From Ruminococcus sp. UBA1366 (GTDB lineage: Bacteria > Bacillota > Clostridia > Oscillospirales > Ruminococcaceae): a stretch of DNA of 7,191 nt. Below, in pieces: positions 1 to 5,377 of this stretch. The position numbers and the translations under genes are program-made. Positions within the stretch are counted from its first letter, which is position 1; every line of letters begins with the position of its first letter. The stretch covers positions 1,681-8,871 of the forward strand of contig DBRO01000122.1 of assembly GCA_002306005.1 (NCBI GenBank), in the 5' to 3' direction. The notes beneath the pieces are model-generated. The model was not told where the DNA came from and searched no databases. It saw nothing but the letters and a program-made list of their open reading frames with translations.

Positions 1-747
1 GACAAGCTGACCGAACACGCCCGCGGTATTGGCGCAAAAGGACTTGCCTATATTCGCTGGACGGAGGAAATGCCTGCTTGTTCGTTCGGGAAATTCCTGA
101 AAGACGGCGAGCTGGACAAGCTGACGGCGGCACTGGGCATGAAACGCGGCGACGTGGCATTTATTGCGGCGGATAGGGACAAAACCGTCCTGCCCGTGCT
201 GGGCGCACTGCGGCAGATTGCCGCCAAAAAGCTGGATTTGATTCCCGCAGAGCAGTTCAATTTCCTATGGATTACGGAAATGCCGTTCTTTGAACTGGAC
301 GAGGAAAGCGGCGAATGGCTTGCCATGCACCATCCCTTCACCATGCCGATGGAGGAGTGCTTGGATGATCTGGATACGGATAAATCCCGCGTGCGGGCGA
401 AGGCTTTTGATTTAGTCCTCAACGGCACGGAGCTTTCCAGCGGCTCCATTCGCATTACAGACCCGGAATTACAGCAGAAAATGTTTGAACTGCTGGGACT
501 TTCGGACGAGGAAATCGCGGCGAAATTTGGCTTTCTGGTAGATGCCTACCGGTATGCCTCCCCGCCGCACGGCGGTATGGGCATTGGACTGGACCGCCTT
601 GCCATGGTGATGTGCGGTGCGGATAGTCTGCGGGATGTCACTGCGTTCCCTAAAGTGCAGAACGCAAGCGAACTGATGAGCGCTTGTCCGGCTGAGGTGG
701 ATGAGAATCAACTGGCTGATTTGGGGATTTCTGTTGTGGAAAAATAA
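1..747 (+). CDS. aspS: Aspartyl-tRNA synthetase, C-terminal part (5' end outside window)
   Basis: This is a cytoplasmic class II synthetase that charges tRNA-Asp with aspartate using ATP. The reading frame is open from base 1, so the true start lies upstream and only the last 248 residues are visible. The first roughly 85 residues belong to the GAD insertion domain typical of bacterial AspRS (GAKGLAYIRW near the edge). The C-terminal half of the catalytic domain follows: HHPFT at visible residues 110-114, the active-site strand NGTELSSGSIRI at 141-152, and class II motif 3 GGMGIGLDRL at 191-200 with its ATP-binding Arg. RDVTAFPKVQNASELM near the end is the usual AspRS signature. The strand that reads ELGGGS in many homologues reads ELSSGS here, which looks like a lineage variant and not damage. 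The visible part has no frameshift. The motifs also distinguish it from AsnRS and LysRS. Confidence 0.97.
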   Translation, partial: DKLTEHARGIGAKGLAYIRWTEEMPACSFGKFLKDGELDKLTAALGMKRGDVAFIAADRDKTVLPVLGALRQIAAKKLDLIPAEQFNFLWITEMPFFELDEESGEWLAMHHPFTMPMEECLDDLDTDKSRVRAKAFDLVLNGTELSSGSIRITDPELQQKMFELLGLSDEEIAAKFGFLVDAYRYASPPHGGMGIGLDRLAMVMCGADSLRDVTAFPKVQNASELMSACPAEVDENQLADLGISVVEK

Positions 748-811
748 CGGCAAAACTTTGTCGGTTCAAACAAAATATTTAACAAACCTATGTGCAGCTT
801 GCCGTTTTTTT
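746..811 (+). terminator. Possible intrinsic terminator of aspS
   Basis: AACGGCAA (746-753), overlapping the aspS stop codon, is perfectly complementary to TTGCCGTT (799-806), which runs into seven T residues (805-811). An 8-bp stem followed by a U-tract fits a Rho-independent terminator. The loop of about 45 bases is unusually long and only weakly self-paired, so efficiency is uncertain. Confidence 0.42.
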
Positions 812-832
812 GTGAAATCCTGGTGAGAAGTC

Positions 833-861
833 TATACACAACGGTTAAATTTTTGTATAAT
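833..861 (+). promoter_or_regulatory. Sigma-A promoter of the hydrolase/DUF1294 pair
   Basis: A -35 box TATACA (833-838, four of six consensus bases) lies exactly 17 bases upstream of a perfect -10 box TATAAT (856-861). Transcription should start near 868, about 50 bases before the hydrolase ATG. It is the only good promoter in the gap after aspS. Confidence 0.65.
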
Positions 862-865
862 AAAG

Positions 866-894
866 TCCGGTGCCGGAAATGCTTCGGCACCGGA
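866..894 (+). promoter_or_regulatory. Perfect 10-bp inverted repeat at the predicted transcription start
   Basis: TCCGGTGCCG (866-875) and CGGCACCGGA (885-894) are perfect reverse complements around a 9-base spacer. The predicted start near 868 falls in the left arm, so the mRNA would begin with a GC-rich stem-loop, or the DNA palindrome could be an operator over the start site. The bases after it (TTCTTCTG) are a poor U-tract, so a terminator is less likely. The repeat is seen directly; its function is inferred. Confidence 0.6.
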
Positions 895-906
895 TTCTTC
901 TGCCAT

Positions 907-911
907 GGAGG
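907..911 (+). promoter_or_regulatory. Ribosome binding site fixing the hydrolase start at 918
   Basis: GGAGG at 907-911 sits six bases before the ATG at 918. An in-frame GTG at 870 has no such site and lies inside the inverted repeat, so 918 is the start. Confidence 0.85.
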
Positions 912-917
912 CTAATT

Positions 918-1490
918 ATGAGTTCAACACAGCAACGATATATTTATGTGGTGCTTACCCAGACCGGCACGCGGATTGCGCGGATTATTAAGCTTTTCAC
1001 CCGCGCGCCGTATAATCACACGTCTATTTCCAGCGATGCGGAACTGCGGAGCATTTACAGCTTTGGACGCAAACACAAGGAACGTCCCTTGCCGAGCGGT
1101 TTTGTGGACGAAACGGGCGTGGGCGTTTTTGAGATGTTCAATTCCATTCCGTGCGAAATTTATGCGTTCGCCGTCACGGATGAGCAATTTGCATCCTATG
1201 AGGCAATGATTTTGCACTTTAAGCGCAAAAACGACCACTACGGCTACAATGTGCTGGGTTTGCTTGCGCTGGCATTTGGCATTCCCGTTTATCGAAAAAC
1301 ACGCTTTGTCTGTTCCCAGTTTGTTGCCTACATATTAACCGAATGCCGGATTGCATCTTTTCGGAAAAATCTCTGCCTTGTCAAGCCTGATGATTTCCGG
1401 TATCTGCACAACGCAAAACTGGTTTACAAAGGCGACATGAAGAAATTTTCGCTGGAAGCCGTGCTTGGTGCAAGCTTGCAGCACGCCTAA
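918..1490 (+). CDS. Permuted NlpC/P60-like (papain-fold) cysteine hydrolase, uncharacterised
   Basis: The protein has 190 residues with no signal peptide or obvious membrane segment. It begins with a hydrophobic strand (YIYVVLTQTGT). A candidate catalytic His34 lies in YNHTSIS, and a candidate nucleophile Cys132 lies in RFVCSQFVAYIL. Histidine first and cysteine later is the order of the circularly permuted NlpC/P60 branch (YiiX/LRAT-like), whose members cleave amide or acyl bonds in peptides or lipids. The Y-SFGRK segment at 47-52 and the late KPDDFRYL segment match my memory of uncharacterised clostridial proteins of this length, but the substrate is unknown. The gene is the first of a pair with the DUF1294 gene 15 bases downstream, under the promoter at 833-861. 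The fold is supported by the motifs only; activity is inferred. Confidence 0.75.
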   Translation: MSSTQQRYIYVVLTQTGTRIARIIKLFTRAPYNHTSISSDAELRSIYSFGRKHKERPLPSGFVDETGVGVFEMFNSIPCEIYAFAVTDEQFASYEAMILHFKRKNDHYGYNVLGLLALAFGIPVYRKTRFVCSQFVAYILTECRIASFRKNLCLVKPDDFRYLHNAKLVYKGDMKKFSLEAVLGASLQHA

Positions 1491-1493
1491 AAT

Positions 1494-1498
1494 GAGGG
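1494..1498 (+). promoter_or_regulatory. Ribosome binding site supporting the TTG start at 1506
   Basis: GAGGG at 1494-1498 is seven bases before TTG 1506, which begins the DUF1294 reading frame. The nearby ATG at 1492 is in another frame that stops within 15 codons. Confidence 0.7.
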
Positions 1499-1505
1499 AA
1501 TCCAT

Positions 1506-1868
1506 TTGCAATATTTTCTGCTCTATTTGGCGGTAATCAATCTGGCTGCCGCCGCAGTGACCATTCATGACAAGCGCGCGGCAAAAAAACACCGCTGGCG
1601 CGTGCCGGAAAAAACCCTGCTGCTGCTTGCCGCGGCAGGCGGGGCGCTTGCGATGTACGTAACCATGCTTACCATCCGGCACAAAACAAAGCACGCAAAA
1701 TTTATGCTGGGGATTCCGGCTATTTTGGGACTGCAGTTCTTGTGCATTTTTTTGTTTTTTTCGCTTGGGAAACTAAATTTAATTAAATTTTGGGTTAATT
1801 GTAATTGTAAATCTTTTATTAATTCATTCCAAAAATACGGATCGTTATGTGAAAATAACGTTTTCTAA
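1506..1868 (+). CDS. DUF1294 family small membrane protein with atypical C-terminal tail
   Basis: This 120-residue protein of unknown function belongs to the DUF1294 family. It shows the family pattern in order: a first membrane segment (residues 3-19), DKRAA near 22-26, WRVPEKTLLLLAAAGGALAMY (the PEK and GG residues are typical), the conserved RHKTKHAKF, GIPAI, and a last hydrophobic segment ending near residue 87. Family members usually end about there. This one continues for more than 30 residues through AT-rich sequence (LNLIKFWVNCNCK and onward) with no family resemblance. Two T7 homopolymers lie just before the divergence, and the +1 frame stops at 1774, so a frameshift or lost stop may have created the tail. 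The start is TTG. It lies 15 bases after the hydrolase stop and is probably co-transcribed with it. Confidence 0.8.
   Translation: MQYFLLYLAVINLAAAAVTIHDKRAAKKHRWRVPEKTLLLLAAAGGALAMYVTMLTIRHKTKHAKFMLGIPAILGLQFLCIFLFFSLGKLNLIKFWVNCNCKSFINSFQKYGSLCENNVF
1775..1790 (+). repeat. 16-base perfect A/T palindrome
   Basis: The 16 bases at 1775-1790 equal their own reverse complement and contain only A and T. They lie immediately after the out-of-frame TAA at 1774-1776 and inside the atypical DUF1294 tail. This may be chance in AT-rich sequence, or it may have been the original intergenic start of this gap. Confidence 0.5.
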
Positions 1869-1936
1869 ATGATTGTTTCGTATGTGTATGGTGAATATGC
1901 CTAAAATATTTCCGGTATTATATTGCAGTTTGATTA

Positions 1937-1965
1937 TTGACACCTTAATATAGTTTTGTTATGAT
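1937..1965 (+). promoter_or_regulatory. Sigma-A promoter of the solute-binding lipoprotein gene
   Basis: A perfect -35 box TTGACA (1937-1942) is separated by 17 bases from TATGAT (1960-1965, five of six). The predicted start near 1972 gives a leader of about 130 bases. This is the best-matching promoter in the window. Confidence 0.75.
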
Positions 1966-1971
1966 TACAAT

Positions 1972-2103
1972 AAAGCCATTTGTATTTTGTTGTTTTCCGT
2001 CGTGTTGTTAAGCACAATGCGCTGTGTTGCGGATGACAACGATGTTTTATTTGTAAAAATAAAACAATCCTAGTAATGCTCAATTATTAAAGGAGGTTTC
2101 TGA
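1972..2103 (+). promoter_or_regulatory. Long 5' leader with two inverted repeats, no recognised riboswitch
   Basis: The first dyad pairs GTTGT (2004-2008) with ACAAC (2036-2040) around an inner AGCACA/TGTGTT arm (2011-2016 and 2023-2028, one G-U). The second is a 10-bp hairpin, TGTTTTATTT (2043-2052) with AAATAAAACA (2057-2066), loop GTAA. A strong ribosome binding site AAAGGAGG (2089-2096) lies seven bases before the ATG. I recognise no known riboswitch or T-box motif, so a regulatory role is only a possibility. Confidence 0.45.
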
Positions 2104-3549
2104 ATGAAGAAGGCAAAGAGAATTCTCGCCGGTGTGGTTGCCATGGCATCTGTCTTTTCCGTTACCGCTTGCGCGAGCAAGGATGACTCTTCCCAAAACA
2201 TTAAGGACATGAACACCGACCAGAAAGCCACAGCCGATGATGCTTTTGAAAGTGCAAAAACAGAATATCCCGACCTAGTGGATGTAGAACTTGAAAACAA
2301 GACCATCAAGTGGATGGCGCATTACGATATTAACCCGACCGAGGGCAAGGTAATGCCGCCGGATATTTATCTTTTCCAGGAAAAATACGGCGGAACGATC
2401 GAGTATGTGCGAACAACGTGGGATAACCGCTATACCGACCTTGCAAATGCGGTCATGAGCGGCGATGCACCGGATTTCTTCCCCGCGGATGATATGGACA
2501 CCTTCCCGAAGGGTGCAATCATGGCAATGTTCCAGCCGATTGATGACTATGTAGCGTTGGATTCTGAGCTTTGGGCGGATTCTAAAAAATCCAGTGATGC
2601 GTTTGTATTCAACGGCAAGCATTATGTTGCGGTCATTGAGACGACTCCGAACTATGTTTGCGTTTACAATACCAACACGATTGAGGAAGCAAACTTGGAC
2701 GATCCTGCTGAACTGTTTGCAAAGGGCGAATGGAATTTGGATATCTTTGCGGAAATGTGCCGTGAATTTACCAATTCCTCCGAGGATAAGTACGGACTGG
2801 ACGGTTATTGGTATCAGAATGCGATCATGCAGACTTGCGGACTGCCTTTGGTTACGCTGGAAGACGGTAAACTTGTCAGCAATATTGAAGATGCCGCAAT
2901 TGAAAAAATTGAGAATTACATGTACGACCTGCAAAAAGACAGCGTCGTTTACCCGCGTTATAAAAACGAATGGGCGACCAGAGACAACGGTACAACGGGT
3001 GCTGGTATTGCTTCCGGCTTAACCCTGTTTGTTCCTGTGGGCCTGTGGGCGTTGGAGGATGTTCCGGAAAAAACCGCACAGTTCGGCGATGTTAGTTCGG
3101 GCGAAGTGATGTTTGTTCCTATGCCGGACGATACCGACAACGAGCCTTACTATGTCAGTGCACGCGTAAACGGCTACAATATCTGCACCAACGCGCCCAA
3201 TCCGGAAGGCGTTGCTGTGTATCTCAACTGCAAGCAGATTGCAAACCAGAGCGAAGAAGTTAACCAAATTACCGTTGACCAGCTGATGAACGAATACGGC
3301 TGGACGGAAGAAATGGTGGAAATGCGCCAGACCGTTTATGATATGGCTGCGGCAAATCCTGTGTTTGAGTTCTATCAAGGCATTTCGGGCGAAGTAGACG
3401 CGCAGATGTTGGAAATCACGCAGGCTACAATGATGTCCGATCCGGAAAAACAACAGACTTGGGCTGTGATCCGCGATGAGAAAAAGACGGGATTGAAATA
3501 CCTGCTGGACGAAGCAAACAGCAATATCAAGACCGAACCTACCGCTTAA
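2104..3549 (+). CDS. Extracellular solute-binding lipoprotein (ABC importer, family 1 type)
   Basis: This 481-residue protein should capture a solute outside the cell and deliver it to an ABC importer. The N-terminus is a lipoprotein signal: KK-KR, a hydrophobic stretch, then the lipobox VTAC with the lipidated Cys23 followed by a charged Ser/Asp-rich linker. The mature part has the layout of large family 1 sugar/oligosaccharide binding proteins: a first strand (TIKWMAHYD), FQEKYGG, then RYTDLANAVMSGDAPDFF, the usual segment for the first lobe, and DYVALDS-LWAD with a hinge region after it. Many aromatic residues suggest a sugar-like ligand, but substrate cannot be read from this. The start is set by AAAGGAGG seven bases upstream. 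No permease, ATPase or regulator lies beside it; it has its own promoter and terminator, so it is a single-gene unit and its transporter partner must be encoded elsewhere. Confidence 0.9.
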   Translation: MKKAKRILAGVVAMASVFSVTACASKDDSSQNIKDMNTDQKATADDAFESAKTEYPDLVDVELENKTIKWMAHYDINPTEGKVMPPDIYLFQEKYGGTIEYVRTTWDNRYTDLANAVMSGDAPDFFPADDMDTFPKGAIMAMFQPIDDYVALDSELWADSKKSSDAFVFNGKHYVAVIETTPNYVCVYNTNTIEEANLDDPAELFAKGEWNLDIFAEMCREFTNSSEDKYGLDGYWYQNAIMQTCGLPLVTLEDGKLVSNIEDAAIEKIENYMYDLQKDSVVYPRYKNEWATRDNGTTGAGIASGLTLFVPVGLWALEDVPEKTAQFGDVSSGEVMFVPMPDDTDNEPYYVSARVNGYNICTNAPNPEGVAVYLNCKQIANQSEEVNQITVDQLMNEYGWTEEMVEMRQTVYDMAAANPVFEFYQGISGEVDAQMLEITQATMMSDPEKQQTWAVIRDEKKTGLKYLLDEANSNIKTEPTA

Positions 3550-3566
3550 ATTTTTACAAAACCTAC

Positions 3567-3604
3567 AACAGCAGCCGCAAAATTTTGTGGCTGCTTGTTA
3601 TTTT
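3567..3604 (+). terminator. Intrinsic terminator of the solute-binding protein gene
   Basis: GCAGCCGCAAAA (3571-3582) pairs with TTTTGTGGCTGC (3583-3594) with one G-U pair; the central A/T pairs would open as the loop. Flanking AACA/TTGTT can extend the stem, and TTATTTT follows. It lies about 20 bases after the stop codon. Confidence 0.85.
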
Positions 3605-3680
3605 GTCCGATAAAACCTAGCTATGCTTTGTACAATTCGCTGATTTTTTATGAAATAAGGAAAATATCTAATAAAAAGCA

Positions 3681-3709
3681 TGGACATTTCAACCGTTTTC
3701 GTATATGAT
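3681..3709 (+). promoter_or_regulatory. Sigma-A promoter of the aquaporin gene
   Basis: TGGACA (3681-3686, five of six) and TATGAT (3704-3709, five of six) are 17 bases apart. Transcription should start near 3716, about 24 bases before the aquaporin ATG, which rules out the in-frame ATG at 3680. Confidence 0.7.
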
Positions 3710-3725
3710 GATAATAGATTAAAAC

Positions 3726-3731
3726 AGGAGG
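3726..3731 (+). promoter_or_regulatory. Ribosome binding site fixing the aquaporin start at 3740
   Basis: A perfect AGGAGG lies eight bases before ATG 3740. The in-frame upstream ATG at 3680 has no such site and overlaps the promoter. Confidence 0.9.
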
Positions 3732-3739
3732 TTTTTCAT

Positions 3740-4435
3740 ATGGGTGTTTCAGCAACAAAAAAATACATTGCAGAAGCTGCCGGCACGGCAATTCTTGTCC
3801 TGTTCGGCTGCGGCACGGCGGTGTTTTCCGGCGGCAATATTGTAGCCACGGCACTGGCGTTTGGGCTTTCCATTATCATTGCGGCGTATACGGTCGCAAA
3901 GGTATCCGGCTGTCATGTGAATCCGGCGGTTTCATTCGCAATGTATCTGGACGGAAAAATGTCCCTCGCGGATTTCATTGGGTATGTCATCGGACAAATT
4001 GTGGGTGCCATTGTGGGTGCCGGTTTGGTGTTCATCATGAAATTAACCATGTCCAGTGATTATATGGAGGATCATGATAGCATCGGCGCAAACGGTTTCG
4101 GTGAACATTCTACTTGGGATATCAGCTGGGGCGGCGCATTAATTGCGGAAATCGTTCTGACTCTCATTTTTGTACTGGTTGTGATTGCGGTTACGGAAAA
4201 TAAGAAAACTGCACCAAAAGCCCCGATTTATATCGGTGTTGCGCTTATGTTTGTGCATTTGCTCGGCATTGGCATCACCGGAACTTCTGTCAACCCGGCA
4301 AGAAGTATCGGTGCTGCAATTTTCTCCGGCGGCGATGCACTTGCACAGCTTTGGGTGTTTATTGTTGCCCCGATGGTCGGCGCACTGCTTGCGGTTCTTG
4401 TGAATCGCCTGCTCGTTCGCGGCTCAGACGATTAA
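3740..4435 (+). CDS. aqpZ: Aquaporin Z-type water channel
   Basis: This is a 231-residue inner-membrane channel of the MIP family with six membrane segments. Both half-helix signatures are intact: HVNPAVS with NPA at 61-63 and SVNPARS with NPA at 185-187. The selectivity filter reads Phe41, His173, Thr182 and Arg188, with His-Thr-Arg spacing as in E. coli AqpZ (His174, Thr183, Arg189). This predicts a water-selective channel; glycerol facilitators usually lack the His and have a wider filter. The C-terminus is short and charged (RGSDD). One small oddity is Cys58 in SGCH just before the first NPA, where AqpZ has Gly. The gene is monocistronic, with its own promoter and a strong terminator. Water selectivity is inferred from the filter; family assignment is firm. 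Confidence 0.95.
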   Translation: MGVSATKKYIAEAAGTAILVLFGCGTAVFSGGNIVATALAFGLSIIIAAYTVAKVSGCHVNPAVSFAMYLDGKMSLADFIGYVIGQIVGAIVGAGLVFIMKLTMSSDYMEDHDSIGANGFGEHSTWDISWGGALIAEIVLTLIFVLVVIAVTENKKTAPKAPIYIGVALMFVHLLGIGITGTSVNPARSIGAAIFSGGDALAQLWVFIVAPMVGALLAVLVNRLLVRGSDD

Positions 4436-4457
4436 TTTTGCGAAACTACATACAAAA

Positions 4458-4491
4458 CGCCGTACGCTCTAACCAGCGTGCGGCGCTTTTT
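4458..4491 (+). terminator. Intrinsic terminator of the aquaporin gene
   Basis: CGCCGTACGCT (4458-4468) pairs with AGCGTGCGGCG (4475-4485) with one G-U pair over a 6-base loop, followed by CTTTTT (4486-4491). It starts 22 bases after the stop codon. Confidence 0.9.
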
Positions 4492-4522
4492 CGTACGGGA
4501 TCAACCCGTATCATAATTCGTA

Positions 4523-4566
4523 CAAAAAAATCCGAACACGCCATCCAGATGGATGTTGTTCGGATT
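4523..4566 (-). terminator. Intrinsic terminator of tRNA-Leu
   Basis: On the minus strand AATCCGAACA (4566-4557) pairs with TGTTCGGATT (4538-4529), with an inner CATCC/GGATG arm capped by ATCT. It runs directly into a T-tract (A-run at 4524-4530 on plus). It lies just downstream of the tRNA 3' end and faces the aquaporin terminator. Confidence 0.9.
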
Positions 4567-4575
4567 CTTCCTGTT

Positions 4576-4662
4576 TGGTGCGGATAACAGGAGTTGAACC
4601 TGCACCGAGTTGCCCCGACTGGCACCTGAAGCCAGCGCGTCTGCCAATTCCGCCATATCCGC
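4576..4662 (-). tRNA. tRNA-Leu, anticodon CAG
   Basis: The 87-base cloverleaf is complete. Acceptor stem GCGGATA pairs perfectly with TATCCGC. The D-arm contains GAATTGGCAGAC. The anticodon stem CTGGC/GCCAG encloses the loop TTCAGGT, giving anticodon CAG (plus-strand CTG at 4626-4628), which reads leucine CUG codons. A long variable arm (around CGGGGCAACTCGG) marks it as class II. The T-loop TTCAACT sits on a GCAGG/CCTGT stem. The 3' ACCA is encoded, with discriminator A73, as expected for leucine. Confidence 0.96.
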
Positions 4663-4669
4663 ATATTTT

Positions 4670-4691
4670 GGGGAACTCCTGAAAGCTCCCC
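4670..4691 (-). other. Stem-loop in the tRNA-Leu leader
   Basis: On the minus strand GGGGAGCT (4691-4684) pairs with AGTTCCCC (4677-4670), seven Watson-Crick pairs and one G-U, loop TTCAGG. It lies in the roughly 39-base leader between the predicted start near 4701 and the tRNA 5' end. It has no U-tract, so it is probably removed during 5' processing and is not a terminator. Confidence 0.5.
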
Positions 4692-4707
4692 GAAATGTCA
4701 CTTGACT

Positions 4708-4736
4708 ATTATAGCATATTTCTTTTTCAAATACAA
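4708..4736 (-). promoter_or_regulatory. Promoter of tRNA-Leu
   Basis: Reading the minus strand, TTGTAT (4736-4731, three of six -35 bases) is 17 bases upstream of a perfect TATAAT (4713-4708). The strong -10 box close to a stable RNA gene supports it; the -35 match is modest. Confidence 0.65.
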
Positions 4737-4783
4737 GGCTTTTGCAAAAAAAACTATGAATTTTTTCTGAAAAAGCGCGAGGA

Positions 4784-5353
4784 TTATTCCGGTGCCTGCG
4801 TGGTTAAGAAGTCCTGATACACATAGCCTTCCTGTCCCTCAAAGCTTACCAGATACCAACCATCCGCAAAACTGACGGTCTGTACTGCCGCGCCATCCGC
4901 CAGCGTAAGAATCGCATAACTCGAATCCCAATCCGGCTGCGAACGCAGATATACATATCCTACAACATACATCGTGGATGCCGTAAACTCCGTCGTGGAA
5001 TCCGGTTCATCCGTTTCTTCCGGTGCGGTGGTTTCCGATTCTTCCGTCTTGTCCGGCGCCGTGGTTTCATCCGATTTGGTAGTCTTTTCGCCCGTTTTTG
5101 TTGTTTCTTCCGTCGCGGTGGTTTCGCCCGATGCTTCAGGCTTTCCCGTTGTGCTCACCGTACCCGTGTACATACCCGTGGGAACTTCATGCGTTTCCTG
5201 CCCAAACAACCCCCGCGCAATCATAATTACAACGCCCACTACCACGATGGACACGATCAGCATAGCAAAAACCCCCGCACGATTGGCAGATTTTTTTGCA
5301 TAAATGCTTCGATTTTTCTTTTGTACCCTTTGCTGATTTGGTCTTTGTGCCAT
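4784..5353 (-). CDS. Single-pass membrane protein with Thr/Glu-rich stalk and bacterial SH3 domain
   Basis: This 189-residue protein has a short basic cytoplasmic N-terminus (Lys/Arg-rich, residues 1-26) and one membrane helix (about 27-46). A low-complexity stalk follows (about 66-122), rich in Thr, Glu, Ser, Pro and Asp with repeated ETTA/EETT blocks. A C-terminal SH3_3-type domain spans about 128-184 (VYLRSQPDWDSS, DGWYLVSFEGQEGYVYQDFL). The basic end before the helix predicts an N-in, C-out topology that places the SH3 domain outside the membrane. Such domains often bind cell wall peptides, but the ligand here is not shown. The gene is last in the minus-strand set, 24 bases after the RDAC gene. 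The only purine-rich site (AAAGGGG) is about 14 bases from the ATG, longer than usual, so the start is less certain than the rest. Confidence 0.88.
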   Translation of the reverse strand: MAQRPNQQRVQKKNRSIYAKKSANRAGVFAMLIVSIVVVGVVIMIARGLFGQETHEVPTGMYTGTVSTTGKPEASGETTATEETTKTGEKTTKSDETTAPDKTEESETTAPEETDEPDSTTEFTASTMYVVGYVYLRSQPDWDSSYAILTLADGAAVQTVSFADGWYLVSFEGQEGYVYQDFLTTQAPE

Positions 5354-5377
5354 AAATCCAGTGAATGCCCCTTTCGT

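Noticed and set aside
870..917. N-terminal extension of the hydrolase from a GTG at 870
   Set aside because: The extra codons lie inside the inverted repeat and start at the predicted transcription start. The ATG at 918 has GGAGG six bases upstream.
1853..1866. Possible CcpA cre operator around AAATAACGTTTTCT
   Set aside because: It differs from the cre consensus at about three key positions, including the leading TG, and it lies inside the DUF1294 frame.
2275..2934. Long open frame of 219 codons on the minus strand inside the solute-binding protein gene
   Set aside because: It is antisense to a clear gene, has no recognisable domain or ribosome binding site, and fits the codon bias of the plus-strand gene.
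3623..3681. Inverted ATGCTTT/AAAGCAT (3623-3629 and 3675-3681) upstream of the aquaporin
   Set aside because: The arms are only seven bases, 45 bases apart, in A/T-rich sequence, so chance is a sufficient explanation.
3680..3739. Aquaporin start at ATG 3680
   Set aside because: It overlaps the -35 box of the promoter, has no ribosome binding site, and would add 20 non-family residues. ATG 3740 has AGGAGG eight bases upstream.
4446..4701. Minus-strand open frames across 4446-4701
   Set aside because: They run through tRNA-Leu and its terminator, so the apparent proteins are translations of structured RNA sequence.
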